From the NCBI RefSeq assembly GCF_050624435.1, contig NC_134545.1, forward strand, positions 84,393,563 through 84,457,562: a DNA stretch of 64,000 nt, read 5' to 3'. The translations under genes and the position numbers were made by a program. The first letter of the stretch is position 1; every line of letters starts with the position of its first letter. The notes under the pieces were generated by a model that was given only the letters and a program-made list of their open reading frames with translations, made no database searches and was not told where the DNA came from. Below are positions 34,478 to 45,639 of the stretch, piece by piece. The stretch is from Tenrec ecaudatus. Taxonomy: Eukaryota; Chordata; Mammalia; Afrosoricida; Tenrecidae.

Positions 34478-34672
34478 ACTTACTGCCATCGAGTCCAGGC
34501 TGACCCATAGCGAGCCTTTAGGACAGGGTAGAACTAACTGTCCCCGTGAGATTCCAAGACTGTAACTGTTCATGGGAGCAGAAAACCCCGTCTTCTTCCT
34601 GAGGAGCCACTGGTGCTTTCTAAGTACCGATCTTTCGGATGGCTGCCCTGCTCACCACCGCTACACACCACA
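34478..34672 (-). repeat. AfroSINE
   Basis: 'ttactgccatcgagtccagg' to 'cctgctcaccaccgctacac'. Confidence 0.85.
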
Positions 34673-35549
34673 TGTAAGTTACATACTTCGATTTTGGGGT
34701 TTCCCTAGCCTGCGCTATGGCAGTGTTTCAAACCGTAAATCAGAACATTAAACATCTGAGAACGACAGTCTTATCAAGTGACGGACTGAGACATTATCAT
34801 GTAATACATCTTACTAATGTAAGAGGTACCAAACACACACACAAACAGACAGTTATGAGTGCAGTTTGCCGTGCCTGCTTCAGATGGGGAGTACCTGGAC
34901 AGGACAGCCGCCAGAAGCTAAGAAGTGGATGTGCGCATCTTTAAAATGCCAGTCTAAGAGGCCGGGGGAGGCACAAGGAGAGAGAGCAGGATGAATTCAA
35001 GTGCCAGCACATGACACAAGCAAGACCCTGTAACAGGTGCACGAGGAGCAGCTCAGAGGCATGAGCAGAGTGGGAGTGGGAAAGGGGGACTGAAAACAAA
35101 AGGAACCTTTTAGACTCCTTCTCCGGGCATGCTGTGAAAAGAACCCAGATGCCCTAGAAGAAAGAGAAAAATTAGGATGGTTTCTTTCCCCCAAGCTTCC
35201 AATTTTCCCAACAACCCAAGCTGGCTGCCAGCTCTGTTGATGAGTAACAGCTTTGCACCCTTCTTTCAGGCAGGAGGGGAAATTTAGGCATCAGCAAAAC
35301 GCGAAAGGGATCGGCAGAGACTATTCACGAGAGCGATTTTGTTCTCATGACCTGCCCCTCCCCCTCCCCCTCCCCCACTGAAAAGCCTCTTGATCAGGAG
35401 TGATTCAGCTACAGCTGGGTCCAGGATGAGTTCCCGGGTCATTTGACGCCTTTCCAATCCTCTCCACATGTGCTCCTCCTGCTGCCCCCCTGCCAAGTAG
35501 TCCAACTACTTAGAATCTTAAAATACTAGCCCGAGTTAAAACCAAGCCT
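34673..35549. other. Unassigned sequence
   Basis: Contains a C-rich run at about 35355-35380; no exon or repeat was recognised. Confidence 0.35.
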
Positions 35550-35860
35550 GTGGCCATTGAAAATGGCCTCTGGCTCCTGGCAACCCCACGTGTTCCAGAG
35601 TAGAACTGCACCCCAAGATCTTCTCAGAACCACCCCTCCAGACTTTCTGCCGTAGCTCCACTAACCCACCACCCAAATCCATGGCCAGGGAGTCCATTCC
35701 AATTCCCGGCAACTCTGGGAGTCAGAGGAGACTCCCCTAGGGCTTCCAAGACTGGAAAGCATGACTGGAGCCACTAGCTAGTGGGTTCGAACCGCCAACC
35801 TTTCTGTTAGCCAGCAGTGCTTAACCCACGGCCCCATGGGGGCTCCTCCTGGGGTTCAAG
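35550..35860 (-). repeat. Two degraded AfroSINE copies in the same orientation
   Basis: One partial at 35555-35660 ('caaccccacgtgttccagag') and one at 35680-35855 ('gtgggttcgaaccgccaacc', 'gccagcagtgcttaacccac'). Confidence 0.65.
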
Positions 35861-36009
35861 GCACAATCTTCCTTAGTAACAGACCATCTGTACCGAGAAG
35901 AATGAAAATGTAGGGTCACACCGCTAGTGAGAAACAGCATCCTGATTCTGCCCGTGGCCCCCCACCCCCACCCCCGCTGTCTTCAGAGGAATCTTTTAAA
36001 AGCAGTATC

Positions 36010-36340
36010 ATAAGCTTCTCTGTTCCAAACCCTCTGATAGCGTCCCCCTCACTCAGAGTCAAGGCCAAACTCCTCACACTGGCCTACAGTGATCTGGCCC
36101 ACCCCCACTCCCCACCTCGTCTGCTGCTGCTCCCCTAACCACACACACACACACACACACACACCCCACACCCCACCCCCCTAGCTCCACACACGCGAAA
36201 AACATGATCCTGCAACACCGTGTGCGCTTAGTCAGCCCTCAGCCTCTCGCCCATTCCCCCAATCCTTTCACATCTCAGGTCAAGTTCTCTCAAAACACAC
36301 ACACCAGCACCCTGCCCCCACCCACTTTCCCACTCCCATT
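36010..36340 (+). repeat. L2 fragment with embedded (CA)n
   Basis: 'agtcaaggccaaactcctca', 'cctacagtgatctggcccac' and 'atctcaggtcaagttctctc' follow L2 order; a (CA)n run is at 36138-36166. Confidence 0.5.
36138..36166 (+). repeat. (CA)n microsatellite
   Basis: About 14 CA units inside an L2 fragment. Confidence 0.95.
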
Positions 36341-36447
36341 GCTGCAAAGTTCTCCACAGTACATATAACATCAGCCGACCTTCCATCTGCTCACATCTTG
36401 ACTGCGTGCCTGCCTGCCTGCCTGCACCTTCAGTTTGGGAGTCCCTC

Positions 36448-36580
36448 TACCCACTGCCATCGTGTCACTGCTGACTCCTGCCAACTCCCTGTGGGTTTCG
36501 GAGGCTGTAACTGTTCATGGGAGTAGAAAGCCCAGTCTTTTTCTCCCCCTGAGCTGCCAGTGGTTTCGAACTGCTGACGG
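36448..36580 (-). repeat. AfroSINE fragment
   Basis: 'cccactgccatcgtgtcact' to 'ggtttcgaactgctgacgga'; a plus-strand remnant at about 36650-36735 ends 'ccactggatggcaaccaaca'. Confidence 0.7.
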
Positions 36581-36865
36581 ACTCCCTGGCAACTGGTCTG
36601 GTGTGCTGTTGAGTGGTTTGGGTTTTATTAGCTCTGTTCGTGCCTAGGAAGACACCCTGGTGACTTGCTTCCAAAGGTCACAGCTTTGAGAACTCTTGGC
36701 ACCTGGAGTCAAAATCCACTGGATGGCAACCAACAACTGACCCCTCCAACAACTGACCTGTTGTCGAATGAACGAGTAAGTCAGCAGTCCACCCCATGCC
36801 TTCAGGCTCCTGCTCTCCTGTTCTGCTTCCAGTCTTGTCCCCCAGCCCCCAATTCAAGCGAGGCA

Positions 36866-36945
36866 AAAGGACTTTTAGAATCCAAACAACACACGTTGGC
36901 TACTCGAGGACTTTTAGAATCTAAACAACACATGTTGGCTACCCA
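36866..36945 (+). repeat. Two-copy tandem repeat, about 40 bp
   Basis: 'ggacttttagaatccaaaca' and 'ggacttttagaatctaaaca' begin two adjacent units, both containing 'cacacgttggctac' or 'cacatgttggctac'. Confidence 0.85.
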
Positions 36946-37959
36946 TTTTACCGCTCCTGGCTGTCTTATAAATGATTTTAAAAAGAAACGGTTGAATAAA
37001 AAGGGTAAATAAATAAAAATTTAATAATGAGCAAATAAAGAAAGACAAACCAAAAACCACTTCTTGCTTATACTAGTCAAATACTGATCACATGACTGGG
37101 AGAGTTGAGACTTATAATGAATTTCAAGATTGGCCCATGCACTGTGCTACAAGACTTTCCAGCTGAGGGAGAGGTAAATAAGTTTACTGGCTCTGGAAGC
37201 TTCCTAAGTTACCGTCTCCAAGCATTCAAAAGATAAAGATCTCAGCCTGGCCCACTTAACCCGGTTCTGGAACCAGAGCCTCTCAGTCCTATGAGATTTT
37301 TAAAGTGAATATTCATGGTGATGCAAGAACCGTGACTATCATACACTTTGAGCGTGGAGGGGGTCAAGCAGTGGGTGTATGACGAGCCCTAAAAGACGAG
37401 AAGAGGGATGTGCCAAGAGTCTAACTAGAGATGCAAGGCCCCCGAGAAGAAAGAAACCAGAAAAGACCTGAGATCCTTGGAAACAAGAGGAGCACTAGGC
37501 TCTGCTTGGGAGATGCAAGATAAAATGAATAACTTGTACTTATTTGGCTCCAGTAATCTCTAAATGTCATTATTATGTTTCAACCGAAAAACACACACAA
37601 CTACAAGCACTCTATAAAAGACATCTAATCATGTTTTCTGCATCAGAATGTTCTTTGCCTGATGATGAAAGTTATCTGTGGCACTCGTTCACCCCATTTC
37701 CAGGTCAGATTTAAACTATTCTCGACCCCACAGAAAACACACCATCTCAGTCTTGGGTATGAGAGTTTCTTAAATGATGTTGTTGTTGTCACAATTAGTG
37801 ACCTATGTTTCAAGGTAACATGTAAAATCTAGGAACTTTAAAGGTAGAGGGGGCCAGAGAGATCTTTTAATTCAAACATTTTCAAAGGGGAGAAAGCAGG
37901 TCCTGAGAAATCACCTGCTCCTGACTATTCACGCCGAGTCTATTCGAGTGGGGAGAGTA
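36946..37959. other. Unassigned, presumably unique intronic sequence
   Basis: AT-moderate sequence without recognised elements. Confidence 0.35.
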
Positions 37960-38175
37960 ATAAATGGAGCACTCACTCTGGAGAGCGGGTGGCATGGCTG
38001 TGATCCACCAAGTCAGCAGTTCGAAACCACTAGCAGCTCAACTCCTCCAGAGAAAGAGCTTTCTACTCCAGTAAAGAGTTACAGTCTTATAAACCCCCAG
38101 GGACAGTTCTACCCTGTCCTATCGGGTCACTGTGAGTTGGCATCAACTTGATGGCAGTGAGTTTTTGGTTTTTAA
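37960..38175 (+). repeat. AfroSINE
   Basis: 'gtcagcagttcgaaaccact' to 'cttgatggcagtgagttttt'. Confidence 0.85.
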
Positions 38176-38184
38176 CTTGGATGA

Positions 38185-38362
38185 AGCATTGCCCGGTGGC
38201 TGGAAGGTTATGTGCTTGACTGCAAACCAGAAGTTTGGCCGTTTGAACCTACCCAGCTGCTCCAAGGAAGAAAACACCTGCTCCCTGAAAAGTGACAACC
38301 CCGACCCGCTGGTGGGACCATTCTGCTGTGTCCACTGAGTCCAACCAATCACCGGCAGCATC
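38185..38362 (+). repeat. AfroSINE, head-to-tail with the previous copy
   Basis: 'gcattgcccggtggctggaa' to 'accaatcaccggcagcatcg', separated from its neighbour by about 10 bases. Confidence 0.7.
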
Positions 38363-38654
38363 GCATGAGGTTGGGTACTTTCATCTTCCAAACCACTACT
38401 GTGGATTAAACAATCTTTCCTTTCCCCTGGTACTCCACTATGTAAACGACAGCAGTTGTTTAATTGCAAATCCTAAAGATGAGTGTAACCCACAATCTGG
38501 TAGCTTGCCAGAAGCCACAGCATCACGAACTGCAAACAGAAAAGGCTTCCATCGAAGACGCCTGCAGGAGAAAGATGCAGCACCCTGCTCGTTTCAAGAT
38601 TCCCTGGACTCCCTGCCAGCAAGTGGCCTCAGACCCTTTCAGACAGCGAAGGAC

Positions 38655-38785
38655 AGCTCCCTGGGGTTTCCTAGGCTGTAAATACTTACCAGAACAGACC
38701 GCCTGATCCTTCTCCCTGGGAGTGGCAGGTGGGTTCAAAATACCGACCTTGTGGTTGGCAGCCCAACTTGTGACCCAGCCTTCAA
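38655..38785 (-). repeat. AfroSINE 5' fragment
   Basis: 'ggtttcctaggctgtaaata' to 'ggcagcccaacttgtgaccc'. Confidence 0.7.
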
Positions 38786-38820
38786 AAATCTGTGGGGTAG
38801 TTACACTCTGTCCTCTGGAG

Positions 38821-38993
38821 CAGGGGTCCTCAAGCGACCCGTTGGAAGGCCGGACAATAGTTTTAAAAAATACCATGAACAAATTCCTATGAACACTGCA
38901 CATATCTTATTTTGAAGTAGAAAACAAACGGGGCAAAAAACACCTGGTGGGCCTGATAAATGTCCGCGGCGGGCAGTAGTTTGAGGACCCCTG
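38821..38993. mobile_element. hAT-family MITE with CAGGGGTCCTCAA termini, 173 bp
   Basis: Inverted ends are CAGGGGTCCTCAA and TTGAGGACCCCTG (perfect over 13 bases). The 8-bp duplication CTCTGGAG / CTCTAGAG (38813-38820, 38994-39001) fits the hAT nTCTAGAn preference. The core contains 'attcctatgaacactgcaca' and 'tattttgaagtag', which I associate with OposCharlie/hAT1-type mammalian elements. The family name is uncertain; hAT membership is well supported. Confidence 0.85.
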
Positions 38994-39039
38994 CTCTAGA
39001 GGCACACAACAATGATGGCAAATTAAGACCCCTGAGTGG

Positions 39040-39215
39040 GCCTTAACACTGCCATACAACACATTCCAACTCATGGCGACCCTATAGGACAGAGTAGAAC
39101 CGTCCATGTGGGTTTCCAAGACTCTAACTTCTTATGGGAGTAGAAAGCCTCCTTTCTCCTGAGGATCGGCTGGTGTTTTTGAACGGCTGACCTTGTAGTT
39201 AGCAGCCCAAAGCAA
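39040..39215 (-). repeat. AfroSINE
   Basis: 'aacacattccaactcatggc' to 'gaccttgtagttagcagccc', close to the CpG island. Confidence 0.85.
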
Positions 39216-40260
39216 CCCGGTGGCGCAGCAGAAGAAAGACCAGGTGATCTACTTCAGTAAAATGAATCACCTTGGGCGCAATTACCGAAGAATGTGTGTG
39301 TGTGTCCCAAATAAGTACTCTTCAAGTTTGTATAAGCAGACAAGATCCCAAAAGGAAAACGAAGCTGCTTTTGGAAGTTTGCGTTCTAGGCCACCAACCA
39401 TTCTCCACGGCTCCCAATTTGTTGCAAATCTTAACGCCCTTTATTCAAACCATCCTTTATTTATTAATAACGAGGATGACAGCATCACCATCTCACTCAA
39501 CAGAAGTGCTTGGAAAACGTGACGCCTGGGGGCCACCCTTCCCTGCCGCTGCTGCAATAAAAGAGTTGGCAAAACTTGCGTCTCCAACCAGATGGGTCTT
39601 CCTCCAGCCTCGGCAACCATCTCTCTCGGTCTCCCGGCCCCGGGCTCGCGGACTCGCAAGCCGAATGTCCCTGCGCCTGCCTGGAGCGCGGCAGAAAAGC
39701 TAACCCCTCTGTAAGCGAGGAGGGCTGGGCCGCTGCCGAATTCCAGCGCGCCGATCCGCCTCCAGGCCGACGGGCAGGGCGGTGCGGGCTCAAGAGCCCA
39801 CGTTCGCATCCAGCCGACTGGGCCACCCAGCCGCTCCGAGTCGCGGGGCCCTCCCGGGGGGCCAGCCGAGGCCCCCCCGCGACCCCTCCCCGGGCCCGCT
39901 CAGCCCAGCGCCCCGGCTGCCGCGGGGCAGGCGCCGCTGCAGGCCCCGTCGCGCGGCGCGTCCCTCGGGGTCCCCTCGGCCAGCAGCCTCCGCGCCGCGG
40001 CCCCGGGCGTCCCGGCCCCGGCCCTGGCCCTGACCTGCTCTCCGCAGCCCGGCGGTCCCTCGGCGCGGCGGGCAGCCGCAACCGCCACTCCCGCGTCGCT
40101 GTCACCTCGGTCCCGGGAAGCGGCGGGCGGGTCGATCCGGTCTGACTCGGCGCTGCCGCCCCGCCCAGGCTTCCGCCTCGGCCCGCGCGGCCCGCGCGGC
40201 ACCGGGGGCGCCACGCTCGGTTCCCGGCGCGCCCGCCTCCGCGGCACCCGCCCCGCGCGC

Positions 40261-40274
40261 GCGCCCCCTGGCGG
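40261..40274 (-). promoter_or_regulatory. CTCF-like binding motif
   Basis: On the minus strand the sequence reads CCGCCAGGGGGCGC, an excellent match to the CTCF core. It lies at the upstream side of the CpG island. Binding is inferred only. Confidence 0.6.
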
Positions 40275-40291
40275 CCGCCCACCCTCCCCGG

Positions 40292-40299
40292 CCCCGCCC
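40292..40299 (-). promoter_or_regulatory. GC box (Sp1/KLF-type)
   Basis: CCCCGCCC on the plus strand; a second box lies at 40156-40166. Both are inside the CpG island. Confidence 0.45.
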
Positions 40300-40305
40300 A
40301 CCTCG

Positions 40306-40313
40306 CGACGTCA
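40306..40313 (-). promoter_or_regulatory. CRE-like site
   Basis: TGACGTCG on the minus strand differs from the CREB/ATF palindrome TGACGTCA at one base. It lies 6 bases from the GC box at 40292-40299, a usual arrangement in TATA-less CpG-island promoters. Confidence 0.45.
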
Positions 40314-40520
40314 GCGGGGCGGCGCTCCGAGCACGGCCACCGCGGGGAAACTGAGGCACCGCCGCGCCGCGCCGCGCCCGGGCCCGCGCCGCCGTCCGAT
40401 CTCCCGGGGTCAGCCTTCGGGCCCGCGGCCTGCGCGCTGCCGGGGCTCCGGCCGATGCCTGGCCCGGGCCCTGGTCCCTGGCGCTGCCCTCTGCAGTCCG
40501 GGTCCATTTCTGCCTGTGGG

Positions 40521-41154
40521 CGGTGGCGTCCTCTTGCTCCCCGGAGGCAAGTTCCTTTATCTGGTCTTACAATCCTCCTTCCTTTCTGTTTGGCCCGTTG
40601 CTTCTGAACCAACATTTCCGGGGACACAGTTGAGAAGGTGCAAGCACGCGATGACTGGAGGCCGGGCCGAGCGGGCGCTGATGCCGTGGAGGGATTCAGC
40701 CAGTTCTCCAAGGGGGGCTCGAGGGCAGCCCCACAAGGACCAGGTGGAACTCACAAATTTGCATGCCTCGCTCTTTTCTTTTAACGATCATCTGCGCAAC
40801 AGCGGTATTCGGATTAGCGCGTGGAAATAATAACCCACCTGTCAGTATATTGGCTTTTTAATAGTCAGAATGGTCATTCAGGCGGAGAACCGGTTGTTCA
40901 AGGACCTGAATCTCACCACGGGCTTTGGGACGCTGGCGTGGCAGGGAATCAGCCTGTGCCCTGCTCGGTACCTTGTTTCTGGCACCTACCTAGGAGATTA
41001 TGAAATATGAAACCCATCTATCTCTCTGCATTCATGACAGAGGTAAACCTTCGTCCATCAGAGTATGTGTTTTCTGTTGTTGTTTCCCTCCCTTTTCTGC
41101 TTCTTCCTAATGCAAGCTAACACTGTTGGCAAACTATCCCAGTGGTGGGTTCGA
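40521..41154. other. Region upstream of the CpG island
   Basis: GC content falls off quickly; no exon was recognised. If the island is the DNMBP promoter, this is its upstream flank. Confidence 0.4.
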
Positions 41155-41362
41155 CTTGGAACCCTGGTGGGGTGGGCAGCGGTTACCCACGGAGCTGCTA
41201 ACCTCAAGGTCAGCAGTTCCAAAGATGCCCCTTGGCAGATAGACAAGGCTTTCTATTCCCAAATCTCAGAAACGCCCAGGGGCAGTTCTAGCCGGTTCTA
41301 TAGGATCTCTGGGAGTTAAGAATTGACTTTCCATGGCTGTGAGTTTGGGTGTTTGGGTTTTG
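41155..41362 (+). repeat. AfroSINE
   Basis: 'ggaaccctggtggggtgggc' to 'tttccatggctgtgagtttg'. Confidence 0.87.
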
Positions 41363-41496
41363 TTTTGTTTTCTTCACAAATATTTCATTTTCCTGTAACG
41401 CACTGCCTACTCTTCCCTTGAGGGCAAGTTATTAATGTTACAAATAAAATACCTTTATTTTAGAAGATATTGTTGTTGTTGTTATTTATTATTATT

Positions 41497-41607
41497 CATG
41501 GAGCCCCGGTGGACTGGTGGGTTACCTATTGGGCTGCTAAACAGAGGGTTGGCAGTTCAAAACTACCAGCCCCTCCTTAGGAAAAGAGATGAGGCTTTCT
41601 ACTCCAG
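41497..41607 (+). repeat. AfroSINE, interrupted by another AfroSINE
   Basis: 'ggagccccggtggactggtg' to 'gaggctttctactccaggg'; the rest is displaced past about 41800 ('ctgctcccataaggcag'). Confidence 0.8.
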
Positions 41608-41805
41608 GGAGTGTTTTGGTGGTATAGTGGTTACACGTTGAGCTGCTAACGGCAAGGTCAGCAGTTTGAAACCATCAGCTGCTCTGCAGGAGCAAGACAG
41701 GACTTTCTACTCCCATAAACAGCCTCTGAAATTCACAGAGATAGTTCTAGACTGTCCTGTAGAGTCCCTATCAGTCAGCATCGACTCAATGGCAGAAAGG
41801 TTTTT
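41608..41805 (+). repeat. AfroSINE inserted into an AfroSINE
   Basis: 'gttttggtggtatagtggtt' to 'atcgactcaatggcagaaag', full length with T-rich tail. Confidence 0.85.
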
Positions 41806-42954
41806 TTTCTGCTCCCATAAGGCAGAGGTTCAGAAAGGAGAGGGTTGAGGTTAGACCCATGTGGGTGAGGGATGTTGTCTAGGGGGGGTTGGAGAGAGGG
41901 GGGCCTCTGTGGTGGACTTGTCCTAGAGCAAAGGTGACTGCTAGACAAATGTAACCAACAGAGTGCCTTCAGTTCCTGTAAGGAACAGGCCCTGGCTGGC
42001 CAGCGTACGGCCAGTGCTTGCTTTGTTCTGCCCACAAGAGGAGAGGCCCTGGAAGGAAGTTGCTGAGCTCTAAAAACAGGGAATATTGTGGGTTTATCTT
42101 CAAGGTGACTCTTACATATGGATAGAGTGTTTCCCAGGACTCCTTCTCTTCCCATCTATTTGCAGAAGCTGAACTTGTTTTAATAGGGAATTAAGAATAT
42201 TTTCATAATTAGACGTGAAAACCTACTGAACAAGCCCAGACATCTCTTTCAAGTGTCACCGTTCATCTGAGGCCAAACTCATTCATCTTGTTGCCACACC
42301 TGTGTTGCCATCAGGTATCTTTTATCTAAGGGATCTCTCAGCTCTCTCCCTCTTTCAATGGAGAGATAAGAATGTGAGAACCTGTTTGATCTGCCCATGA
42401 TAACGGAATCTGGAATGGGAAAAGCCCAGATCCAAGCCCCCAGCTGTTGGTTTCAAAGTCGATGCTCTTTCCACCATGCAGTGGGGGCTCCCACGCACCT
42501 AGTTTCTCAGCATCACATAGAAGGGGTCACATCTGCCTTCCCTTGGGCCCCCAAGAAGTTTAAGGATGTCATAACCTTCAAGGGTCCTTCTGAAAATGTG
42601 CCCAGAACTATGTACCTTGTTCCAGAAGAAACCAGACTCCTGTGGGGCCTGGTGGGACTCTACTTCCTTTGAGGTGATGCTGGGCCTCCCTAACACAGCT
42701 TCTGAATGTACTACCTACTTAAGCAAACAGGCCACGTTGCTGTCACTTGTGGCCATGTTCCCGTCCCCCATCTTGTGTATAAGAGTTTGAATTCCGTGTG
42801 CCACGGCCATTAGTCATTCAACTGCACGCAGGACTAAGTCAAATCTGTGAAGCAGAGAACTGAATGATAACATGGCTTTGGATGTGTTGGCGTCTGGCAG
42901 AGTGCATACATCTCCATCGCCTTACACCCGATTGTAGAGTTTCTATTGTTGTGG
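41806..42954. other. Unassigned intergenic sequence
   Basis: Short frames on both strands lack any family resemblance. Confidence 0.35.
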
Positions 42955-43115
42955 CTGGGTACCAGGGAATTGTTTTGACTTATAGCAACCCCATGTGACA
43001 GAGTAGAACTGCTCTATAGGATATTCTGGGCTGTAATCTTTATGTAAGCAGTTTGACAGGCCTTGAGCAGCTGGGTGGGTTTGAACCACTGACCTTGATA
43101 TTAGCTGCCAAATTA
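42955..43115 (-). repeat. AfroSINE
   Basis: 'tgacttatagcaaccccatg' to 'gaccttgatattagctgcca'. Confidence 0.82.
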
Positions 43116-43122
43116 ATAACCG

Positions 43123-43307
43123 AATTCACTGCTACGGAGTCAATTCCGACTTTCGTGACTCTATAGGACAGAGCTGAGCTGCCCCTTGGGTTTCCAGGGC
43201 TGTCGATCTTGAGGGGTGTCGAAAGCCTCAGAAAGCCCCAGTAGGGTGGCTGGTGAGTTCAGCGGTTGACCTGCCATTAACAGCCCAACCACTCCACCAA
43301 GGCTCTT
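43123..43307 (-). repeat. AfroSINE
   Basis: 'attcactgctacggagtcaa' to 'caaccactccaccaaggctc'; same orientation as its neighbour 8 bases away. Confidence 0.85.
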
Positions 43308-44405
43308 TATGCCAATCTAGAACATCTTTGCCAAGGTCTCCTTAATGAGTTATATTCAGGATCCTTTTTAAATTAAATTTTCCTTTCACATTTTGTTCCA
43401 CTGGCTTGTCAACACCTGTTATAAACTGTAATGTCTGCATAATACTATATTTGGATATTTTTTAAAAAGCTAATTAAGCTGTGGTCATTTTATTTATTAA
43501 TGCATTTACTTTTTTATTCTTCATCTGATCCTAGAAGGGATTTAAGAAGACTCACTTGAGTCCTTTGATCTAATGCCCAGGAGAGCATCTTCATTCCAAG
43601 AGACGAGGCTATCTAAATGAAGGAAGTCAACGAGGTGGTGCCTCCCTCCTCCGTGGGCTGCATGCGGACCCAAGCAAATGACTTCATTTGCCCATTCCTG
43701 GGGCTGTGCGGTAACACCCCAAAGGCTTTTCCTGGGCTGGGGCCACCCATTCCACAGCGGCTCCAGACCCCCTTTTTCTTCTAGAAGGGCTACATCCCAG
43801 CCTCAGGTGGGGTGAGGATGAAGGCTAGAGGGATGTGTGATAAGGGAAGAGAGAGAAGGTCTAATGAGGAGAAGGATGGGGAGAAGCACTAAGTGGTGAG
43901 GGAGGAACAGGGAAAAGGGGATGGGAGGAAGCCTTTATAAATAGTGAAACCTGACTTTTGGGAGAAGGGAGAGGCGTGATATTTGCTTAGGCCTTTGCCC
44001 ACAGGGAATGTTTATTCATGGTTTAATAGCTAGAATGAAGTGAATGTTGAAATAGAAATGAAGCAGTATCCCATGTAGTTGGCGGGTACGATGGCAGGTG
44101 GTGCAGGGTGTGTGTTGCGAGTGTGTATCTCCAACACATCCTAATACCACGTATGTGAAGAGGATGCTCGTGACCATGGACTTGGACTTCGCCAGCTCAG
44201 ATGGCAGCCTTGTCCCGTGTCGTTCCCCTGTCTCACTACTCATTTAGGGGATGGCTGGTTGCATAAGGGGTGTTTTCTCTGCCCATGGAAAGAGTGAATC
44301 AAACGGGCTTGCCTATGATTAGACGCAATGTGGTTTGGATATTATGCTGCCTTGGATCTATGCTGGCTTGGGCTTCTAGCATACTGAGAAGATCCGATTG
44401 GGAAA
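43308..44405. other. Unassigned intergenic sequence
   Basis: A purine-rich stretch lies at 43830-43990; no gene or repeat was recognised. Confidence 0.35.
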
Positions 44406-44407
44406 CA

Positions 44408-44449
<42 letters not shown>
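44406..44449 (+). repeat. (CA)22 microsatellite
   Basis: Uninterrupted CA run, followed by CGCAGG. Confidence 0.97.
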
Positions 44450-44452
<3 letters not shown>

Positions 44453-44504
44453 GGCTTTTCTGCCTCAGGGTCTTTGATCCCTCCCACCCTCTGAAGCTTG
44501 GTCT

Positions 44505-44765
44505 TTAGGCTTTACCCCAAATGTCGCTTCTTCAGAGAATTCTTCCCTAACCATCCCGTCTTTACTTTCCTGGTTTACTCTCTCAGCACCACTCTCAGTT
44601 ATTCATCCTTCGAGGTATTTTGTTTATTAACTTGTTTTATTCTTGTCTCTCCCTCCATTTCCAGGTAGGTTAGAAGTCATGTCTCAGATACACCACTGTC
44701 TCCCCACTGCTCTTAACAGTGTCAAACACACGAATTAGTGTGAGATGAGTGAATGAATGCAATGT
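44505..44765 (+). repeat. L2 3' end
   Basis: 'cgcttcttcagagaattctt', 'ccctaaccatcccgtcttta' and the terminal 'gagatgagtgaatgaatg' match the L2 3' end. Confidence 0.6.
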
Positions 44766-45029
44766 ATTAACAGGGTTGAAATCCTACTTTGGATCTTTAA
44801 CAGGAATGAGCTTGGCTCCATTACGTTGGGATGTTGGTGTTTTAGAATGTTTCCACTTGGGGGAGACTGTGTTTGCTCTTCACAGGGCTCCTGTACCTAC
44901 TTCTTCAAAGAGTTGGGATATGAAACAATGTTTACTGATCTTTAAGGGAAAGAGAGTAGATGCCATATCTGACCATGAGCAAGGTTCTGGATCCTTGTCA
45001 CGTCTTTTCTTACTTTCCTATTTGTGCCC

Positions 45030-45230
45030 GTGGTCCTGCGTCACCCTTACAATTGTCCCCATGCCGGAGCCTACTGTTGCAGCCACAGCGTCACACCGTC
45101 TCATTGAGGGCCTCCCTCTCCTCCATGCCACCTCCACTTTACCAAGCAGGATGCCCTTCTCCAGGGACTGGTCCTTCCTGACAACATGTCCAAAGTCTGT
45201 GAGACTCGGAGTCTTGCAATTCAGATGATT
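45030..45230 (-). mobile_element. RTE LINE 3' fragment
   Basis: Contains 'gtcctgcgtcacccttacaa', 'ctccagggactggtccttcc' and 'gacaacatgtccaaagtctg', collinear with the copies at 12748 and 54610. Confidence 0.75.
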
Positions 45231-45251
45231 GTGGCATTCCGTTGTGGCTGC

Positions 45252-45342
45252 CTAAAGAGTGGCAGCCTGGGAAACCCACAGGGGCAGTTCTGCCCTCTCG
45301 CCGAGGGTTGCTGGGAGTTGGCATCGCCTTGGTGGCAGTGAT
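45252..45342 (+). repeat. AfroSINE 3' fragment
   Basis: 'ggaaacccacaggggcagtt' to 'tcgccttggtggcagtgata'; abuts an RTE fragment. Confidence 0.7.
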
Positions 45343-45639
45343 AGGACCATGCTCCCTCTTTTCTTGCGAGCTGTGGGCCCAGAGCTCCTAAAAGCTACTC
45401 CTCTTCAGAAGTGGTTTCCAACCTAGGTATCTGCTTTCTTCCTCCAAGGCTAGCCAGCGGAAAGGTTCCTGATTAGGTCAAGCCCACCTGGGATCATCTC
45501 CATTTTTATGAACTCAAGCGGTCCCGGTCCCATGTAAAGTCTTAACCACCTCGGTAAAAATTCTCCCTCCCAGTCATGTAACATCGTCACGAGTGATGCC
45601 TCATCGTTTCCATCCACCCAGGGAAGGGTTATAGGAGGG

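Larger units (their letters stand above)
39620..40520 (-). promoter_or_regulatory. DNMBP: CpG island; probable promoter and non-coding first exon of DNMBP
   Basis: About 900 bases of very high GC content with dense CpG, unlike the AT-rich, CpG-poor surroundings. It contains several CCCCGCCC GC boxes (40156-40166, 40292-40299), a CRE-like octamer and a CTCF-like site, but no TATA box. Long open frames on both strands here are low-complexity R/G/A/P runs expected from GC-rich DNA and match no family. In human, DNMBP lies next downstream of CPN1 on the same strand with its 5' end facing CPN1. Naming DNMBP, and the strand, is therefore inference from synteny. The first exon and donor site could not be fixed. 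Confidence 0.65.

Noticed and set aside
39497..40711. 404-codon minus-strand open frame across the CpG island
   Set aside because: It consists of R/G/A/P-rich low-complexity sequence with no domain. GC-rich DNA lacks stop codons by chance, and plus-strand frames are equally open. A promoter island explains it better.
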